Origin: Gammaproteobacteria bacterium
Lineage (GTDB): Bacteria > Pseudomonadota > Gammaproteobacteria > Pseudomonadales > Azotimanducaceae
Reading direction: 5' to 3'
Length of the DNA stretch: 32,820 bases
Assembly: GCA_027295305.1 (NCBI GenBank)
Contig: JAPULC010000442.1
Location: 1 to 32,820, forward strand
The notes below the pieces were generated by a model. It ran no database searches. It was not told the origin of the DNA and worked only from the letters and a program-made list of their open reading frames with translations. The number at the start of each line of letters is the position of its first letter. Position 1 is the stretch's first letter. Of the stretch, positions 1 to 12,102 are shown one piece after another. Made by a program: the position numbers and the translations under genes.

Positions 1-149
1 CCCGCTTCCCGCGAGGCGTCGGCGCCGCCCTGCTGTCGTGATGTTTCATCAAAGCCATGGGATACTCCTTCGTGGCAATTCGCGTACCGCCACGTGTGCC
101 AACGGCCACCTCGCTACAATGAGCATTGGTCCTTTCGAGGAGTCACGCT

Positions 150-899
150 ATGCGTCGTCCGCTGGTTGCCGGCAACTGGAAAATGCACGGTGATCTGAAA
201 CGGGCCGTGAACCTGGCGCGCGCCGTGTGTGCCGGCGCACCCGACGCAGTCGACGTGGTGCTCTTTCCCCCGTACGTGCATCTGCAGTCGGTCGTCGACG
301 CCGTGGACGCCACGTCGGTGGAGGTGGGTGCGCAGGATGTGCACTCAGCGACCGAAGGGGCTTTCACGGGCGCGGTCTCCGCATCCATGGTCAAGGACGT
401 GGGAGCGAGTCACGTGATCGTTGGTCATTCCGAACGGCGCGCAATCTTCGGTGATACCGACGATGGGGTGGCGAGGAAGTTCGCACTCGCCCTCGATGCG
501 GCCATCGCACCTATCCTGTGCGTGGGCGAAACCCTGACCCAGCGTGAGAGTGGAAACGCCGAGTCGGTAGTGCTGCGACAGCTCGACGCGGTGCTCGAGC
601 GCGTGGGGGCGGAAGGGCTCGAGGCGGGCATGATTGCATATGAGCCGGTATGGGCCATTGGAACCGGGCGCACTGCGACGCCTCAGCAGGCGCAAGAAAT
701 GCATGCCATCATTCGTGATGCGGTGGCTCGTCGTGATGAAGCGGTGTCGCAGCGTATCCGCGTGCTTTACGGGGGCAGCGTCAAGGCTGACAATGCGCGC
801 GCGCTGTTTCAGGAGCCCGATATCGATGGTGCTCTCGTGGGCGGTGCTTCTTTGAACGCCGAGGAATTTCTGGAAATCTGCAAAACGGCAGCCGACTGA
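150..899 (+). CDS. tpiA: Triosephosphate isomerase
   Basis: ORF with VAGNWKMHG N-terminus, VIVGHSERR, AYEPVWAIGTG and LYGGSVK motifs; ATG at 150 fits the family start better than the upstream TTG at 126. Confidence 0.97.
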   Translation: MRRPLVAGNWKMHGDLKRAVNLARAVCAGAPDAVDVVLFPPYVHLQSVVDAVDATSVEVGAQDVHSATEGAFTGAVSASMVKDVGASHVIVGHSERRAIFGDTDDGVARKFALALDAAIAPILCVGETLTQRESGNAESVVLRQLDAVLERVGAEGLEAGMIAYEPVWAIGTGRTATPQQAQEMHAIIRDAVARRDEAVSQRIRVLYGGSVKADNARALFQEPDIDGALVGGASLNAEEFLEICKTAAD

Positions 900-1262
900 A
901 TGGGATTGGAAACACTCGAGACGGTGCTAATCGCGGTCCTGGTGCTCAATGGCCTTGCGCTAGGCAGCCTGATCATGTTGCAGCAGGGCCGCGGGGCCGA
1001 CGTCGGCGCGGCGTTCGGGAGCGGCGCGGCCAACACGGTTTTTGGCAGTCAGGGCTCAGGGTCGTTTCTCACCAAGCTGACGACGTGGCTTGCAATCAGC
1101 TTCTTTGCCATCACATTTGGCCTTGCCTATCTCGCGAAGGAGAGGGCACAATTCCTCGGGAACGTGGGCCTGCCGGAGGTCATTCAGGTGCCGCTGGAAG
1201 TTGAGATTCCAGGGCTCGGCGCTGGCGAACCGGTGGACTCGGACATACCGCTGGTCGACTGA
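900..1262 (+). CDS. secG: Preprotein translocase subunit SecG
   Basis: Small two-TM protein with LIMLQQGRGADVGAAFGSGAANTVFGSQGSGSFLTKLT signature; directly follows tpiA. Confidence 0.95.
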   Translation: MGLETLETVLIAVLVLNGLALGSLIMLQQGRGADVGAAFGSGAANTVFGSQGSGSFLTKLTTWLAISFFAITFGLAYLAKERAQFLGNVGLPEVIQVPLEVEIPGLGAGEPVDSDIPLVD

Positions 1263-1265
1263 AAT

Positions 1266-1352
1266 GCCGAAGTGGTGAAACTGGTAGACACGCTACCTTG
1301 AGGGGGTAGTGGGCTTTTGCCCGTGGAGGTTCGAGTCCTCTCTTCGGCACCA
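1266..1352 (+). tRNA. tRNA-Leu (anticodon GAG), CCA encoded
   Basis: GCCGAAG/CTTCGGC acceptor stem, anticodon stem CTACC-TTGAGGG-GGTAG, long variable arm GGGC-TTTT-GCCC, TTCGAGT T-loop, terminal ACCA. Confidence 0.95.
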
Positions 1353-1382
1353 TTTGAGGCCTCTGGGTCGATCGGTATCCGG

Positions 1383-1412
1383 TTGACCGATAAAGATTTT
1401 CTCCTATATACT
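1383..1412 (+). promoter_or_regulatory. Putative sigma70 promoter of tRNA-fMet: TTGACC - 18 nt - TATACT
   Basis: -35-like TTGACC at 1383-1388, -10-like TATACT at 1407-1412 (or TATATA 1405-1410, 16 nt spacer), followed by a GC-rich discriminator TTCGCGCC just upstream of the tRNA at 1429. Confidence 0.7.
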
Positions 1413-1428
1413 TTCGCGCCTTTGCAAT

Positions 1429-1505
<77 letters not shown>

Positions 1506-1513
1506 CACATGTG

Positions 1514-1539
1514 AAAAGCCCCGAGATTGGGGCTTTTTT
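1514..1539 (+). terminator. Intrinsic terminator downstream of tRNA-fMet
   Basis: AAAAGCCCC-GAGATT-GGGGCTTTTTT hairpin with T-tract. Confidence 0.9.
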
Positions 1540-1566
1540 GGAATTCGCGCTTCGGTGCGAGGGGAG

Positions 1567-1587
1567 TGGGCGTTTCGCCCATTTTTT
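1567..1587 (+). terminator. Second tandem intrinsic terminator
   Basis: TGGGCG-TTT-CGCCCA followed by TTTTTT. Confidence 0.8.
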
Positions 1588-1591
1588 GGTT

Positions 1592-2083
1592 TTGGAGCGA
1601 GAGGACATCGAGATTTCGAGGGGCACGGGCACGAGGATCGAGACGCTGGAACGTTTGTTGACGCCGGCGATCGAATCCTTGGAGTGCCAGCTTTGGGGCA
1701 TCGAGTATCAGCCCCGAGGCAGGCACTCGCGGTTGTGCATCTACATCGATCGCGAGGAAGGCGTGACCGTGGACGATTGCGAGCGGGTGAGTCGCGAGGT
1801 CAGCGCCCTGCTCGACGTGGCCGATCCCATTTCCGGGAGCTACACCTTGGAAGTGTCCTCTCCCGGTCTCGATCGCATGCTGTTCAATCGCGAGCACTAT
1901 GCCGAAAGCGTTGGCGAGAGGGTCGATCTGACGGTGACCGAGCCGCTGGAAGGACACCGTCGCTTCATAGGCCAGCTCAAGAGGCTGGATGACGACCAAT
2001 TGGTGATTGATGCCGAGGGCAGCGAGTATCGACTGGCGCTCTCGAGCATTCAAAAGGCACGCATCGTTCCGAGGTATGAGTGA
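1592..2083 (+). CDS. rimP: Ribosome maturation factor RimP (start codon uncertain)
   Basis: VDDCERVSREVSALLDVADPISGSYTLEVSSPGLDRMLF is RimP-like; followed by nusA. TTG at 1592 is the nearest canonical start; no ATG is available near the family N-terminus. Confidence 0.92.
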   Translation: MEREDIEISRGTGTRIETLERLLTPAIESLECQLWGIEYQPRGRHSRLCIYIDREEGVTVDDCERVSREVSALLDVADPISGSYTLEVSSPGLDRMLFNREHYAESVGERVDLTVTEPLEGHRRFIGQLKRLDDDQLVIDAEGSEYRLALSSIQKARIVPRYE

Positions 2084-2086
2084 AAG

Positions 2087-3601
2087 ATGAATAGAGAAAT
2101 TCTCCAGGTCGTGGAGTCCGTGTCGCACGAGAAGGGTGTTCCACAAGACGTCATCTTCGAGGCGCTGGAGCTGGCGTTGGCCACCGCGACGAAGAAGCAC
2201 TATCCGGAAGATGCGGAGATTCGTGTCGCGATCGATCGCGAGACCGGTGAATACGAATCGTTTCGACGTTGGAAGGTGCTCGCGGACGAAGAGGAGATGG
2301 AGTCGCCGGACCGAGAGTTCACCGTTGCGCAGGCCCAGGCACTGAAGCCGGAGGCGGTGGCGGATGACTACGTCGAAGAGCCCATCGACTCGGTCGAATT
2401 CGGACGCATTGCTGCGCAGACTGCAAAGCAGGTCATCGTCCAGAAAGTACGAGAGGCGGAGCGCGCACTGGTTGTGGAGGCATTTGCACCGCGGGTGAAC
2501 GAGCTCGTGGGTGGCACCGTCAAGAAGGTGACGCGAGACCACGTGATCGTCGATCTTGGTGGCAACGCCGAGGCGGTGTTGCCGCGCGAAGACATGATCC
2601 CGCGAGAAGCTTTTCGCGTGGGTGATCGATTGCGCGCCATGCTTGGAGAAGTTCGCCCCGATGCGAGAGGCCCGCAGCTGTTTCTGACGCGTACGGACGC
2701 GCAGGTGGTCGTGGAGCTGTTCAAGCTCGAGGTCCCGGAGATCGCTGAGGAGATCATCGAGATCAGAGCCGCGGCGCGAGATCCTGGTTCGCGCGCGAAG
2801 ATTGCAGTCCACACGAACGACCGCCGAATCGATGCGGCCGGGGCGTGCATTGGGATGCGAGGCTCGCGGGTGCAGGCCGTCTCCAGCGAGCTTGCAGGTG
2901 AGCGGATCGACATCGTGCTGTGGGACGAGAATCCCGCGCAGCTCGCGATCAATGCGATGTCACCAGCGGAAGTTGCCTCAATCGTCGTTGACGAGGAAAC
3001 CCACACGATGGACATTGCGGTCAACGAGGACAATCTTCCCCAAGCCATCGGACGCGCCGGTCAAAACGTTCGGCTGGCGAGTGATCTCACTGGGTGGACG
3101 CTCAATATCATGAGTGAGGAAGAGGCGGCTGCCAAACAGGAGCAGGAAGCCTCGCAGTTCGTCAAGCAGTTCATGGAAACGCTGGATGTGGATGAGGAGG
3201 TGGCTTTGATTCTCGCCGACGGAGGTTTTACGTCCTTGGAAGAGATTGCCTATGTGCCTCTCGAGGAGATGCTCGCCATCGCGGAGTTCGACGAGGAGAT
3301 CGTAGGAGAGCTCAGGACTCGCGCGAAGGATGCGTTGCTCACGCAGGCCATCGCATCGGAGGAGCAATTGAGCGATGCCCAGCCCGCGGATGACCTCCTG
3401 GAGCTCGATGGAATGGACAAGCGTCTCGCCTACGTGCTTGCCAGCAACAAAATCGTGACGCGTGAAGATCTAGCCGAGCAGGCGGTGGACGAGCTGCTGG
3501 AGATCGAGGATGTTGGGGAGGCCCGTGCGGGGCAGCTCATCATGGCGGCACGCGCCCATTGGTTTGAGGATGAAAACGACGAGGAGGAGAAGGGCGAATA
3601 G
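2087..3601 (+). CDS. nusA: Transcription termination/antitermination protein NusA
   Basis: NusA N-domain, S1, KH ([28 protein letters not shown]) and two acidic C-terminal repeats. Confidence 0.97.
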   Translation: MNREILQVVESVSHEKGVPQDVIFEALELALATATKKHYPEDAEIRVAIDRETGEYESFRRWKVLADEEEMESPDREFTVAQAQALKPEAVADDYVEEPIDSVEFGRIAAQTAKQVIVQKVREAERALVVEAFAPRVNELVGGTVKKVTRDHVIVDLGGNAEAVLPREDMIPREAFRVGDRLRAMLGEVRPDARGPQLFLTRTDAQVVVELFKLEVPEIAEEIIEIRAAARDPGSRAKIAVHTNDRRIDAAGACIGMRGSRVQAVSSELAGERIDIVLWDENPAQLAINAMSPAEVASIVVDEETHTMDIAVNEDNLPQAIGRAGQNVRLASDLTGWTLNIMSEEEAAAKQEQEASQFVKQFMETLDVDEEVALILADGGFTSLEEIAYVPLEEMLAIAEFDEEIVGELRTRAKDALLTQAIASEEQLSDAQPADDLLELDGMDKRLAYVLASNKIVTREDLAEQAVDELLEIEDVGEARAGQLIMAARAHWFEDENDEEEKGE

Positions 3602-3613
3602 TGGCCCGAACTC

Positions 3614-6181
3614 ATGTCTGAGGTGACCGTCAAGCAGCTGGCCGAAACAGTCGGTGCATCGGAGGAACGTCTCCTGCGTCAGATGAAGGATGCGGGACTG
3701 CCGCACACGGCCGTCGACGAGGCCGTCTCCGAAGAGGAGAAGCAGCAACTGCTCGTTCACCTGAAGCGTAGTCACGGCGAGGACGAGACGGCGCCCAAGC
3801 GCATCACGTTGAAGCGAAAGACGCTCGGCACTCTCAAAACCAGCGGGCAGGGCCGAGGCCGCACCGTCAATGTAGAGGTGCGTAAGAAGCGGGTGTACGT
3901 CAAACGCGGCGAAGACACGGCCCGACGCTTGCAGGCAGAGGGCGCCGAGGAGGCGCGCCCCCTCGAGCCACTTCAATCGGAAGTGGAAGCCCAGCGCATC
4001 CACCGGGAGGAAAGTGCACGCAAGGAAGCGGAGGAGGAATCCTCTCGTCTGGAGGAAGAGCGCAAATTAGCGGAGGAAGCGCGCCGGGTGGAGCAAGAGC
4101 GCGCACGTCAAGAAGAGCTCGAGCGCAAAGAGCAGGAGCAGGCCGGAATTGCTTCTGTGGATGAGGTCGCAATGAGACGCGCGGCCGAAGAGGAGGAGAG
4201 CGAACGTCAGGAGAAAGCACGTCTCGAAGCGGAGGAGCAGAAGGGACAGGCGGCTCGACGCGGAGAAACGGCACGCGATACTGGAAAGGATCGACGCCAC
4301 ATTGAGCGTGCCGAAGTGGTGGAGCGTAAGCAGCTCCACAGGCCAGAAGGACGCCCCTCTCGTCGCAAGCGCAGAGCTCCCGCCGAGCGGCGGGTTCATG
4401 AGGCGCCCAAACCGCGCGAGTTCGTGGTGAGAGATGTCGAGCTACCGGAAGCGATCACCGTGGGCGAGCTTGCCCAGCGGATGTCGGTCAAGGCTTCCGA
4501 TCTCATCAAGACCCTCATGGGTGTCGGCGTGATGGCGACCATCAATCAGACAGTGGACCAGGACACCGCGGTTCTGGTGGTGGAAGAGATGGGCCACCGG
4601 CCGAAGATCGTGCACACCGATGCGATCGAGCACGCGCTCGAACAGTCGTTGCAGATCGAGGGCGAACAAGTTCCACGTTCGCCGGTGGTGACCGTGATGG
4701 GGCATGTCGATCACGGCAAAACGTCGCTGCTCGACTTTATTCGCAACACGCGGGTCGCGAGCGGCGAAGCCGGCGGGATCACCCAGCACATCGGCGCGTA
4801 TCGGGTTCCCACCGCGGCGGGAAGCATCACGTTTCTCGATACGCCAGGGCATGCAGCATTTACTGCAATGCGTGCACGCGGCGCACAGGTCACGGACATT
4901 GTCGTTCTCGTAGTGGCCGCTGACGATGGCGTGATGCCGCAGACGGAGGAGGCCATTCAACACGCCAAGGCCGCAGGCGTTCCCATCGTGGTTGCGGTGA
5001 ACAAGATGGACTTGGAAGGGGCCGATCCGGAACGGGTGCGCAACGAGCTGTCTGCGAAAGATGTCATCCCGGAGGAGTGGGGAGGAGATGCGCAGTTCGT
5101 GAACGTCTCGGCAGTCACCGGTGAAGGCATCGACGCATTGCTCGAAGCGGTGACGCTGCAGGCTGAGCTGCTCGAGCTCAAGGTCGTGGTGGATGCACCG
5201 GCCCGCGGCGTGGTGGTGGAATCGCGCCTCGAACGCGGTCGAGGTCCGGTCGCCACGCTGCTGGTGCAAAACGGAATGCTGCGCCAGGGTGACGTCGTGC
5301 TGGCTGGCGAATACTACGGACGGGTGCGGGCCATGATGGACGATGCCGGAGACCCGACGTCGGAGTCCGGCCCGGCCAGCCCGGTGGAGATACTTGGTCT
5401 TTCGGGCACTCCAAACGCAGGTGACGACTTCTCGGTAGTGGTCGACGAGCGCAAGGCCCGCGAGCTTGCCGAGTTCAGAACGGGCCGCTCTCAGGAGCAG
5501 CGCCATGCGATGCAGCAGGCGGCCAAGCTCGACAACATCTTCGCGAATCTTAAAACCGGCAAGACATCGGTATTCAACATCGTCGTGAAGACCGATGTCA
5601 GAGGCTCACTCGAGGCAATTACCCAATCCGTCATACAGCTCGGAAACGACGAGGTGCACGTTGAGGTGGTGGGATCTGGCGTCGGAGGAATTTCCGAATC
5701 CGATGCCACTCTCGCGCTAACCGCGGGCGCTGTGATCTTTGGGTTCAACGTGCGCGCGGACGCCGGGGCCAAGAAGATCACTGAGCGCGATGGGGTCGAG
5801 GTTCGCTATTACAGCGTGATCTATGAGCTGCTCGACGACATCAAGCAAGTGCTGTCGGGCATGTTGGCGCCGGAAATCCGCGAGGAGATCGTTGGCGTCG
5901 CCGAAGTGAGAGACGTCTTCAGATCACCGCGATTCGGTCAGGTGGCGGGTTGCATGGTGGTGGAAGGGAACATGGCGCGGAACAAACGAATCCGCGTGCT
6001 GCGCGACAATGTGGTGATTTTCGAAGGCGAGCTCGAGTCGCTGCGCCGCTTCAAGGATGACGTGAATGAAGTACGCAATGGTCTGGAGTGCGGGATCGGT
6101 GTCAGAAACTACAACGACGTCCGAGTTGGAGACAAGATCGAAGTCTATGAAACTCGCGAAGTCGCTCGCTCCATCGCGTGA
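3614..6181 (+). CDS. infB: Translation initiation factor IF-2
   Basis: [13 protein letters not shown]1, DTPGHAAF G3, NKMD G4; charged coiled-coil N-terminal region. Confidence 0.98.
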   Translation: MSEVTVKQLAETVGASEERLLRQMKDAGLPHTAVDEAVSEEEKQQLLVHLKRSHGEDETAPKRITLKRKTLGTLKTSGQGRGRTVNVEVRKKRVYVKRGEDTARRLQAEGAEEARPLEPLQSEVEAQRIHREESARKEAEEESSRLEEERKLAEEARRVEQERARQEELERKEQEQAGIASVDEVAMRRAAEEEESERQEKARLEAEEQKGQAARRGETARDTGKDRRHIERAEVVERKQLHRPEGRPSRRKRRAPAERRVHEAPKPREFVVRDVELPEAITVGELAQRMSVKASDLIKTLMGVGVMATINQTVDQDTAVLVVEEMGHRPKIVHTDAIEHALEQSLQIEGEQVPRSPVVTVMGHVDHGKTSLLDFIRNTRVASGEAGGITQHIGAYRVPTAAGSITFLDTPGHAAFTAMRARGAQVTDIVVLVVAADDGVMPQTEEAIQHAKAAGVPIVVAVNKMDLEGADPERVRNELSAKDVIPEEWGGDAQFVNVSAVTGEGIDALLEAVTLQAELLELKVVVDAPARGVVVESRLERGRGPVATLLVQNGMLRQGDVVLAGEYYGRVRAMMDDAGDPTSESGPASPVEILGLSGTPNAGDDFSVVVDERKARELAEFRTGRSQEQRHAMQQAAKLDNIFANLKTGKTSVFNIVVKTDVRGSLEAITQSVIQLGNDEVHVEVVGSGVGGISESDATLALTAGAVIFGFNVRADAGAKKITERDGVEVRYYSVIYELLDDIKQVLSGMLAPEIREEIVGVAEVRDVFRSPRFGQVAGCMVVEGNMARNKRIRVLRDNVVIFEGELESLRRFKDDVNEVRNGLECGIGVRNYNDVRVGDKIEVYETREVARSIA

Positions 6182-6594
6182 CCAGACAAAGCAGCAGACT
6201 GGCACGTGTCGCTGACCATGTTCAGCGCGAGCTCTTGGACATCGTGCGCGGACAGATGCGCGATCCGAGAATCGGGATTTTATCGATCAGCGAGGTGCGG
6301 ATATCTCGCGATTTGTCATACGCGGATGTGTACGTGAGCATGCTGGAAGCCGAGAGCGCTGAAGATCGAGAGACATTGCTCGCGGTGCTCGACAATGCAT
6401 CGGGTTATCTTCGCTCCCTTCTCGCGGCGCGTTCAAAGCTGAGGGTGACTCCGCAGCTTCGGTTTCACTATGACGAGATGCTGGAGCGTGGCGCCGAGTT
6501 GGAGCGCCTGATCGACGATGCGGTGGCGCAGGACCAGGCGCGAAAGCAGGGGGCGGCGCAGCCTGGGGCGCGCCAGCTCGAAGAGGAAGAGTAA
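6178..6594 (+). CDS. rbfA: 30S ribosome-binding factor RbfA
   Basis: [28 protein letters not shown]...[20 protein letters not shown] start overlaps the infB stop. Confidence 0.95.
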   Translation: MTRQSSRLARVADHVQRELLDIVRGQMRDPRIGILSISEVRISRDLSYADVYVSMLEAESAEDRETLLAVLDNASGYLRSLLAARSKLRVTPQLRFHYDEMLERGAELERLIDDAVAQDQARKQGAAQPGARQLEEEE

Positions 6595-7536
6595 TTGGCT
6601 CGTCATCGGCGACACAGTCGCGGCCGCCCGGTCAATGGTGTGATCGTGCTCGACAAACTGAAAGGTCCGAGCTCGAACGAGGCGCTGCAAAGCGTCAAGC
6701 GCTTGTTCTCGGCAGCCAAGGGAGGCCATACAGGGAGCCTCGACCCGCTGGCAACTGGCGTGCTGCCGCTCTGCTTCGGCGAGGCGACCAAGTTTACGCA
6801 ATTCCTGCTCACATCTGACAAACGCTATTGGACGAAGATCAAGTTGGGGATTCGCACCGCCAGCGGAGACGCGGACGGAGAGGTGCTCGAAGAGCGTCCG
6901 GTGATCGGGATTACTCAGAGCGATGTGGAACAGGTGCTGGAACGATTCCGGGGCGAGCTCGAGCAGGTTCCCTCGATGTACTCTGCAATCAAACATCACG
7001 GTCAGCCCCTCTACAAACTCGCGCGTCAAGGGCTGGAGGTCGAGCGGAAGCCGCGACGCATCGTGATCTACGAAAACCGGTTGGTTGCGTGGGGTGGCGA
7101 GGAGTTCGACATCGAAATCTATTGCAGCAAGGGCACCTACGTGCGGACGATTGCAGAGGAGATCGGCGAGCTTCTGGGGTGTGGCGCCCACGTCACCGAG
7201 CTGCGACGCCTTCAAGCGGGTCCCTTCACGGTGGATGACGCCGTGACGATCGACGAATTACGCAGCGCCCGCGACGACTCGGGGCTCCCCGGTGTGGATG
7301 CGTATCTGCTCCCGGTTGAGAGTACCGTGCGCGATTGGCCGGAAGTCCGGCTAACGGACCTCACGGCGTACTATATTCGTCAGGGTCAACCGGTCATCGT
7401 TCCTCATGCCCCATCGACCGGATGGGTACGAATCACGGAGCTCGAAGGCTCAGAGGAAAGATTCATAGGGGTCGGTGAGGTGCTGGACGATGGTCGGATC
7501 GCACCGCGCCGGCTCACGCTCAATGAACGGGCCTAA
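6595..7536 (+). CDS. truB: tRNA pseudouridine(55) synthase TruB
   Basis: VNGVIVLDKLKGPSSNEALQ, GHTGSLDPLATGVLPLCFGEATKF; TTG start abuts rbfA stop. Confidence 0.97.
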   Translation: MARHRRHSRGRPVNGVIVLDKLKGPSSNEALQSVKRLFSAAKGGHTGSLDPLATGVLPLCFGEATKFTQFLLTSDKRYWTKIKLGIRTASGDADGEVLEERPVIGITQSDVEQVLERFRGELEQVPSMYSAIKHHGQPLYKLARQGLEVERKPRRIVIYENRLVAWGGEEFDIEIYCSKGTYVRTIAEEIGELLGCGAHVTELRRLQAGPFTVDDAVTIDELRSARDDSGLPGVDAYLLPVESTVRDWPEVRLTDLTAYYIRQGQPVIVPHAPSTGWVRITELEGSEERFIGVGEVLDDGRIAPRRLTLNERA

Positions 7537-7606
7537 AATCAGGGCGATCACTGCAAATATGCGTGGTGAGCGCAGATCGTAAACAGGCATATTACGGAGA
7601 CGAAAA

Positions 7607-7876
7607 ATGGCACTGAGTGCTGAGCAAAAGGTCGACATCGTCAAGGAGTACGGGCAGGCCGAAAGCGATACCGGTTCTCCCGAAGTTCAGGTGGCGTTGC
7701 TGAGCGCCAACATCAACGGGCTGCAAGAGCACTTCCGGCAACATACGAAGGATCATCACTCGAGACGTGGCCTCATCCGCATGGTGGGTCAACGCCGCAA
7801 GCTGCTCGACTATCTTCGGTCCAAGGATCGAGGTCGCTACTCAAAGCTGATCGAGCGACTCGGGCTTCGAAGATGA
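7607..7876 (+). CDS. rpsO: 30S ribosomal protein S15
   Basis: 89 aa, [50 protein letters not shown]. Confidence 0.98.
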   Translation: MALSAEQKVDIVKEYGQAESDTGSPEVQVALLSANINGLQEHFRQHTKDHHSRRGLIRMVGQRRKLLDYLRSKDRGRYSKLIERLGLRR

Positions 7877-7913
7877 ATGCTCATACGGAAATTGAAGTAC
7901 AGAGGACTAACAG

Positions 7914-10016
7914 TTGAATAATCCAGTTCGAAAGCAATTCCAGTTCGGCGATAAGACCGTCGAGTTGGAAACGGGGCGCATCGCGAAACAATCATCGGGT
8001 GCGGTCCTGGTGACCATCGACGGGACGGTGGTGCTGTGCACCGTCGTCGCCGAGAAGAAAGCGCGACCGGGGCGAGATTTCTTTCCGCTCACGGTCAATT
8101 ATCAAGAGAAAACTTATGCTGCGGGCAAGATTCCGGGTGGATTCTTCCGGCGTGAAGGCCGGCCGTCGGAGAAAGAGCAACTGACATCGCGGCTCATCGA
8201 TCGTCCGCTTCGGCCGCTTTTCCCCAAAGGCTTCATGAACGAAGTCCAGGTGATCTGCACCGTGATGTCGGTGGACAGGGATGTGGATCCCGACATTGCT
8301 TCTCTCATCGGTTCATCCGCCGCACTCGCTCTGTCGGGAATTCCGTTTGCGGGACCGATCGCCGCTGCGCGGGTCGGGTACACCGATGGGGCGTATTTGC
8401 TAAACCCGACCCACAGTCAGCTGAAGGAGTCCGCCTTGAACATGGTGGTCGCCGGCACACGCTCGGCGGTGCTGATGGTGGAATCGGAGGCCGATCAGCT
8501 CACGGAAGACCAGATGCTCGGTGCTGCGCTCTTTGCGCATCAGGAGATGCAGGTGGTGCTCGATGCCATCGACGAGCTCGCAGAAATGGCGGGCAAGCCG
8601 GCGTGGGAATTGTCACCGCCTCCCGAGCGCACAGAGCTCAAAAGCTCGATGGTCGGCGATTTCTCCGACGCGATCCGCGATGCCTATCGCGTGAACGATA
8701 AGCAGGAACGTTACAGCCGACTTGCCGAGGTCCGAGCGCAAGCGGTCGAACGCTTTGCGAACGAAGAGCTGACGGAGGACGAGGTCAAGGAGGCGTTCAG
8801 CCAGGTCGAGCGCGCGCTTGTGCGCGAGAACATATTGAGCGGGGAACCCCGCATCGATGGGCGGGACTTGAAGACGGTACGCCCCATCTCCGTGGAGGTG
8901 GGATTTCTCCCGAAGACCCACGGTTCGGCGTTGTTCACTCGGGGCGAAACTCAGGCGATCTGCGTGGCCACGCTTGGAACGCTCCGAGATGCGGCGCTGG
9001 TCGATGCGCTTGAAGGGACGTTCAAGGACACGTTCATGCTGCATTACAACTTTCCGCCGTACAGCGTTGGAGAGACCGGCATGATGACGGGTCCACGCAG
9101 GCGAGAGATCGGTCACGGGCGTCTCGCCCGGCGTGGCATCGCGTCCGTCCTGCCCGAGGGGGACGACTTCCCATACACGCTGCGGGTGGTCTCAGAGGTG
9201 ACGGAGTCCAATGGTTCGAGCTCCATGGCAACGGTCTGTGGAACTTCTCTCGCGCTGATGGATGCCGGAGTTCCACTGAGTGCGCCGGTAGCGGGAGTTG
9301 CCATGGGCCTCGTGAAGGAAGGCAACCGCTATGCCGTTCTCACCGACATTCTCGGCGATGAGGATCATCTCGGTGACATGGACTTCAAGGTGGCAGGGAC
9401 TGAGAACGGTGTCACCGCGCTGCAGATGGACATCAAGATCGACGGGATCACCGAGGAGATCATGGAAGCCGCGCTTGTGCAGGCGCGCGAAGCGCGACTT
9501 CACATCCTGGGCGAGATGAACAAAGTGCTCTCGGAGTCGCGTGAGTCGCTATCCGAGAATGCGCCGGCCATCGTCACGATCAAGGTTCACCCGGACAAGA
9601 TCAGGGACATCATCGGCAAAGGCGGCAGCACCATTCGTTCCATCGTCGACGAGACCGGCGCGCAGATCGACATCGACGATGATGGAAGTGTCCGCATCTA
9701 TGCCGAGAGTGGCGAGTCGAAGGATTTGGCCGTCGAGCGCATTCAGGCCATCGTGGCCGAGGCGGAAGTCGGCAGAATCTACCAGGGCACCATTACCAAG
9801 ATCGTCGATTTCGGCGCGTTCGTCATGATCCTTCCCGGCAAGGAAGGCCTTTGCCACATTTCGGAGATCGCTCAGGAGCGCGTGGAGCGAATCGAGGACT
9901 ACGTGAGCGAGGGTGACGAGATCGATGTCGTGGTTCTGGATGTGGACACCCAGCGCGGCCGCATCAAGCTCAGCATGAAGGAGGTCGAGAACTATCGCAC
10001 CGCGGAGGTGAGCTGA
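7914..10016 (+). CDS. pnp: Polyribonucleotide nucleotidyltransferase (PNPase)
   Basis: Two RNase PH domains, KH ([15 protein letters not shown]) and C-terminal S1 domain; follows rpsO; TTG start. Confidence 0.98.
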   Translation: MNNPVRKQFQFGDKTVELETGRIAKQSSGAVLVTIDGTVVLCTVVAEKKARPGRDFFPLTVNYQEKTYAAGKIPGGFFRREGRPSEKEQLTSRLIDRPLRPLFPKGFMNEVQVICTVMSVDRDVDPDIASLIGSSAALALSGIPFAGPIAAARVGYTDGAYLLNPTHSQLKESALNMVVAGTRSAVLMVESEADQLTEDQMLGAALFAHQEMQVVLDAIDELAEMAGKPAWELSPPPERTELKSSMVGDFSDAIRDAYRVNDKQERYSRLAEVRAQAVERFANEELTEDEVKEAFSQVERALVRENILSGEPRIDGRDLKTVRPISVEVGFLPKTHGSALFTRGETQAICVATLGTLRDAALVDALEGTFKDTFMLHYNFPPYSVGETGMMTGPRRREIGHGRLARRGIASVLPEGDDFPYTLRVVSEVTESNGSSSMATVCGTSLALMDAGVPLSAPVAGVAMGLVKEGNRYAVLTDILGDEDHLGDMDFKVAGTENGVTALQMDIKIDGITEEIMEAALVQAREARLHILGEMNKVLSESRESLSENAPAIVTIKVHPDKIRDIIGKGGSTIRSIVDETGAQIDIDDDGSVRIYAESGESKDLAVERIQAIVAEAEVGRIYQGTITKIVDFGAFVMILPGKEGLCHISEIAQERVERIEDYVSEGDEIDVVVLDVDTQRGRIKLSMKEVENYRTAEVS

Positions 10017-10140
10017 GCGACTGACAAGGTTGCGTCGGAGTGCCCGTGGGGCGGAGAAAGGCTGGTCTTCGTTGCGGGTACGTCGCCGCCGGAAGTTGAA
10101 AAAGTTGCATAGTTGCAGGCTGGCTGCTTCGTCATAGGTA

Positions 10141-12084
10141 CTACGAGGCAGCGGCTCTGTTCTCCACCAGATCGTCCACCACCGAGGGGTCGGCAAGCGT
10201 GCTGGTGTCGCCGAGGTCGTCGAGATCGTCCGCCGCAATCTTGCGAAGAATCCGGCGCATGATCTTCCCCGATCTCGTCTTCGGTAGCGACGGGGCCCAC
10301 TGGATGAAGTCCGGCCGCGCGATGGGGCCGATCTCCGATCTCACGAGATTCTCGAGCTCCTGGCGGAGCCGCTCGGATGGCCGAACGTGAGCCATCAATG
10401 TCACGTACGCGTAGATACCTTCGCCTTTGATTTTGTGCGGAAATCCTACGACCGCGGCTTCGGCGACGTCGTCGTGGAGCACCAGCGCACTCTCCACCTC
10501 GGCAGTGCCCATACGGTGCCCGGAGATGTTCATCACGTCGTCCACGCGCCCGGTTATCCAGTAGTAGCCATCACTGTCTCGCCGTGCCCCGTCACCAGTG
10601 AAATACGCACCTGGATAGGTGGTGTAGTAGGTATCGATCAGGCGCTGATGATCTCCGTAAAGGGTGCGAATCTGGCCAGGCCACGAGTTGGTGATCACTA
10701 GATTGCCGCTGGCCTCGGTCTCCTCGATCAACTTACCGTCTTCATCCATCAGGCCCAGTTGCACACCGAAGAACGGCCGAGTGGCCGAGCCGGGTTTCAG
10801 CGCGGTGGCGCCAGGAAGCGGCGTGATCATGATGCCCCCTGTCTCCGTCTGCCACCACGTGTCCACGATGGGACAGCGGCCATTTCCGACGACGTGGTAG
10901 TACCACTCCCAGGCCTCGGGGTTGATGGGTTCGCCCACGGTTCCCAACACTCTTAACGTTTCGCGGGACGTGCACGTGACGAATTCGTCTCCCTGACCCA
11001 TCAGCTGGCGAATGGCGGTGGGGGCGGTGTAGAAGATGTTGACCTTGTGCTTGTCGACCACCTGCCAGAAACGCGACGAGTCCGGATACGTCGGAACGCC
11101 CTCGAACATGAGCGAGGTTGCGCCGTTGCTCAAGGGTCCATAGACGATGTAGGAGTGTCCGGTGACCCAGCCGACGTCTGCCGTGCACCAATAGATGTCG
11201 CCGTCGTGATAGTCGAACACGTAGCGGTGCGTCATCGAAGCGTGCAGCAGGTATCCGCCGGTGGAGTGTTGAACACCCTTTGGGCGCCCCGTTGACCCCG
11301 ACGTGTAGAGAATGAAGAGCGGATCCTCCGCTTCCATGATTTCCACGGGGCACTCCGGTGAACTCTCTGCTATGGCTTCGTGGTACCAGATGTCGCGATC
11401 TTCACTCCACGAGATGTCGCTGCCGGTGCGTTTGACGACGATCACGGTGGATACGTTCGGGCAGTCGGCAAGGGCTTGGTCCGCGTTGGCCTTGAGCGGG
11501 ACCGTGCGTCCCCCGCGGAGCCCTCCGTCGGCAGTGATCAGGGTTCGGCAATCCGAGTCGAGTATTCGGTCTTTGAGTGATTGCGGTGAGAACCCGCCGA
11601 AGACGACGGAATGAATCGCGCCGATGCGTGCGCATGCGAGCATCGCGACGACGGCCTCCGGGATCATCGGCATATAGATGCAGACCCGGTCACCCTTTTG
11701 AACGCTGCGCGATTTGAGGACGTTGGCGAGGCGGCAGACTCGTTCGTGCAATTGCCGATAGGTGATGGCGTCGCTCTCGCTGGGATCATCTCCCTCCCAG
11801 AGGATCGCGGTCTGATCGCCTCGCGACTCGAGGTGACGATCGAGGCAGTTGTAGCAGGCGTTGAGCTCACCCCCATCGAACCAGTTGACGCGCCCGTTGG
11901 CGAGGTCGACCTGCGACACCGTGTGCCAGCCCTTGATCCAATCCAGGAAGCGCTCGGCCTGCTCGGCCCAGAATCGATCCGGCTCCTGCACCGACTGTGC
12001 GTACATGCGCTCGTAGGTCTGTGCGTCGATGTGTGCGGCTGTCTTGAAGGAATCCGGTACCGGATAGATCTTCTCGTCGGACAT
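10141..12084 (-). CDS. acs: Acetyl-CoA synthetase
   Basis: [17 protein letters not shown]-binding motif, [11 protein letters not shown]-terminal [15 protein letters not shown] acetylatable Lys motif. Confidence 0.96.
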   Translation of the reverse strand: MSDEKIYPVPDSFKTAAHIDAQTYERMYAQSVQEPDRFWAEQAERFLDWIKGWHTVSQVDLANGRVNWFDGGELNACYNCLDRHLESRGDQTAILWEGDDPSESDAITYRQLHERVCRLANVLKSRSVQKGDRVCIYMPMIPEAVVAMLACARIGAIHSVVFGGFSPQSLKDRILDSDCRTLITADGGLRGGRTVPLKANADQALADCPNVSTVIVVKRTGSDISWSEDRDIWYHEAIAESSPECPVEIMEAEDPLFILYTSGSTGRPKGVQHSTGGYLLHASMTHRYVFDYHDGDIYWCTADVGWVTGHSYIVYGPLSNGATSLMFEGVPTYPDSSRFWQVVDKHKVNIFYTAPTAIRQLMGQGDEFVTCTSRETLRVLGTVGEPINPEAWEWYYHVVGNGRCPIVDTWWQTETGGIMITPLPGATALKPGSATRPFFGVQLGLMDEDGKLIEETEASGNLVITNSWPGQIRTLYGDHQRLIDTYYTTYPGAYFTGDGARRDSDGYYWITGRVDDVMNISGHRMGTAEVESALVLHDDVAEAAVVGFPHKIKGEGIYAYVTLMAHVRPSERLRQELENLVRSEIGPIARPDFIQWAPSLPKTRSGKIMRRILRKIAADDLDDLGDTSTLADPSVVDDLVENRAAAS

Positions 12085-12102
12085 TTACCTCTCCCGGGAT
12101 CC

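Noticed and set aside
3-41. Possible 3' end of an upstream plus-strand gene (RFPRGVGAALLS-stop), perhaps glmM by synteny
   Set aside because: Only 12 codons visible; too short to assign.
3990-4280. Glu/Arg/Lys-rich repetitive stretch, considered as a tandem repeat or domain insertion
   Set aside because: Normal variable, charged coiled-coil N-terminal region of bacterial IF-2.
4442-5506. 354-aa minus-strand ORF opposite infB
   Set aside because: Shadow ORF over the conserved IF-2 G domain; no family signature.
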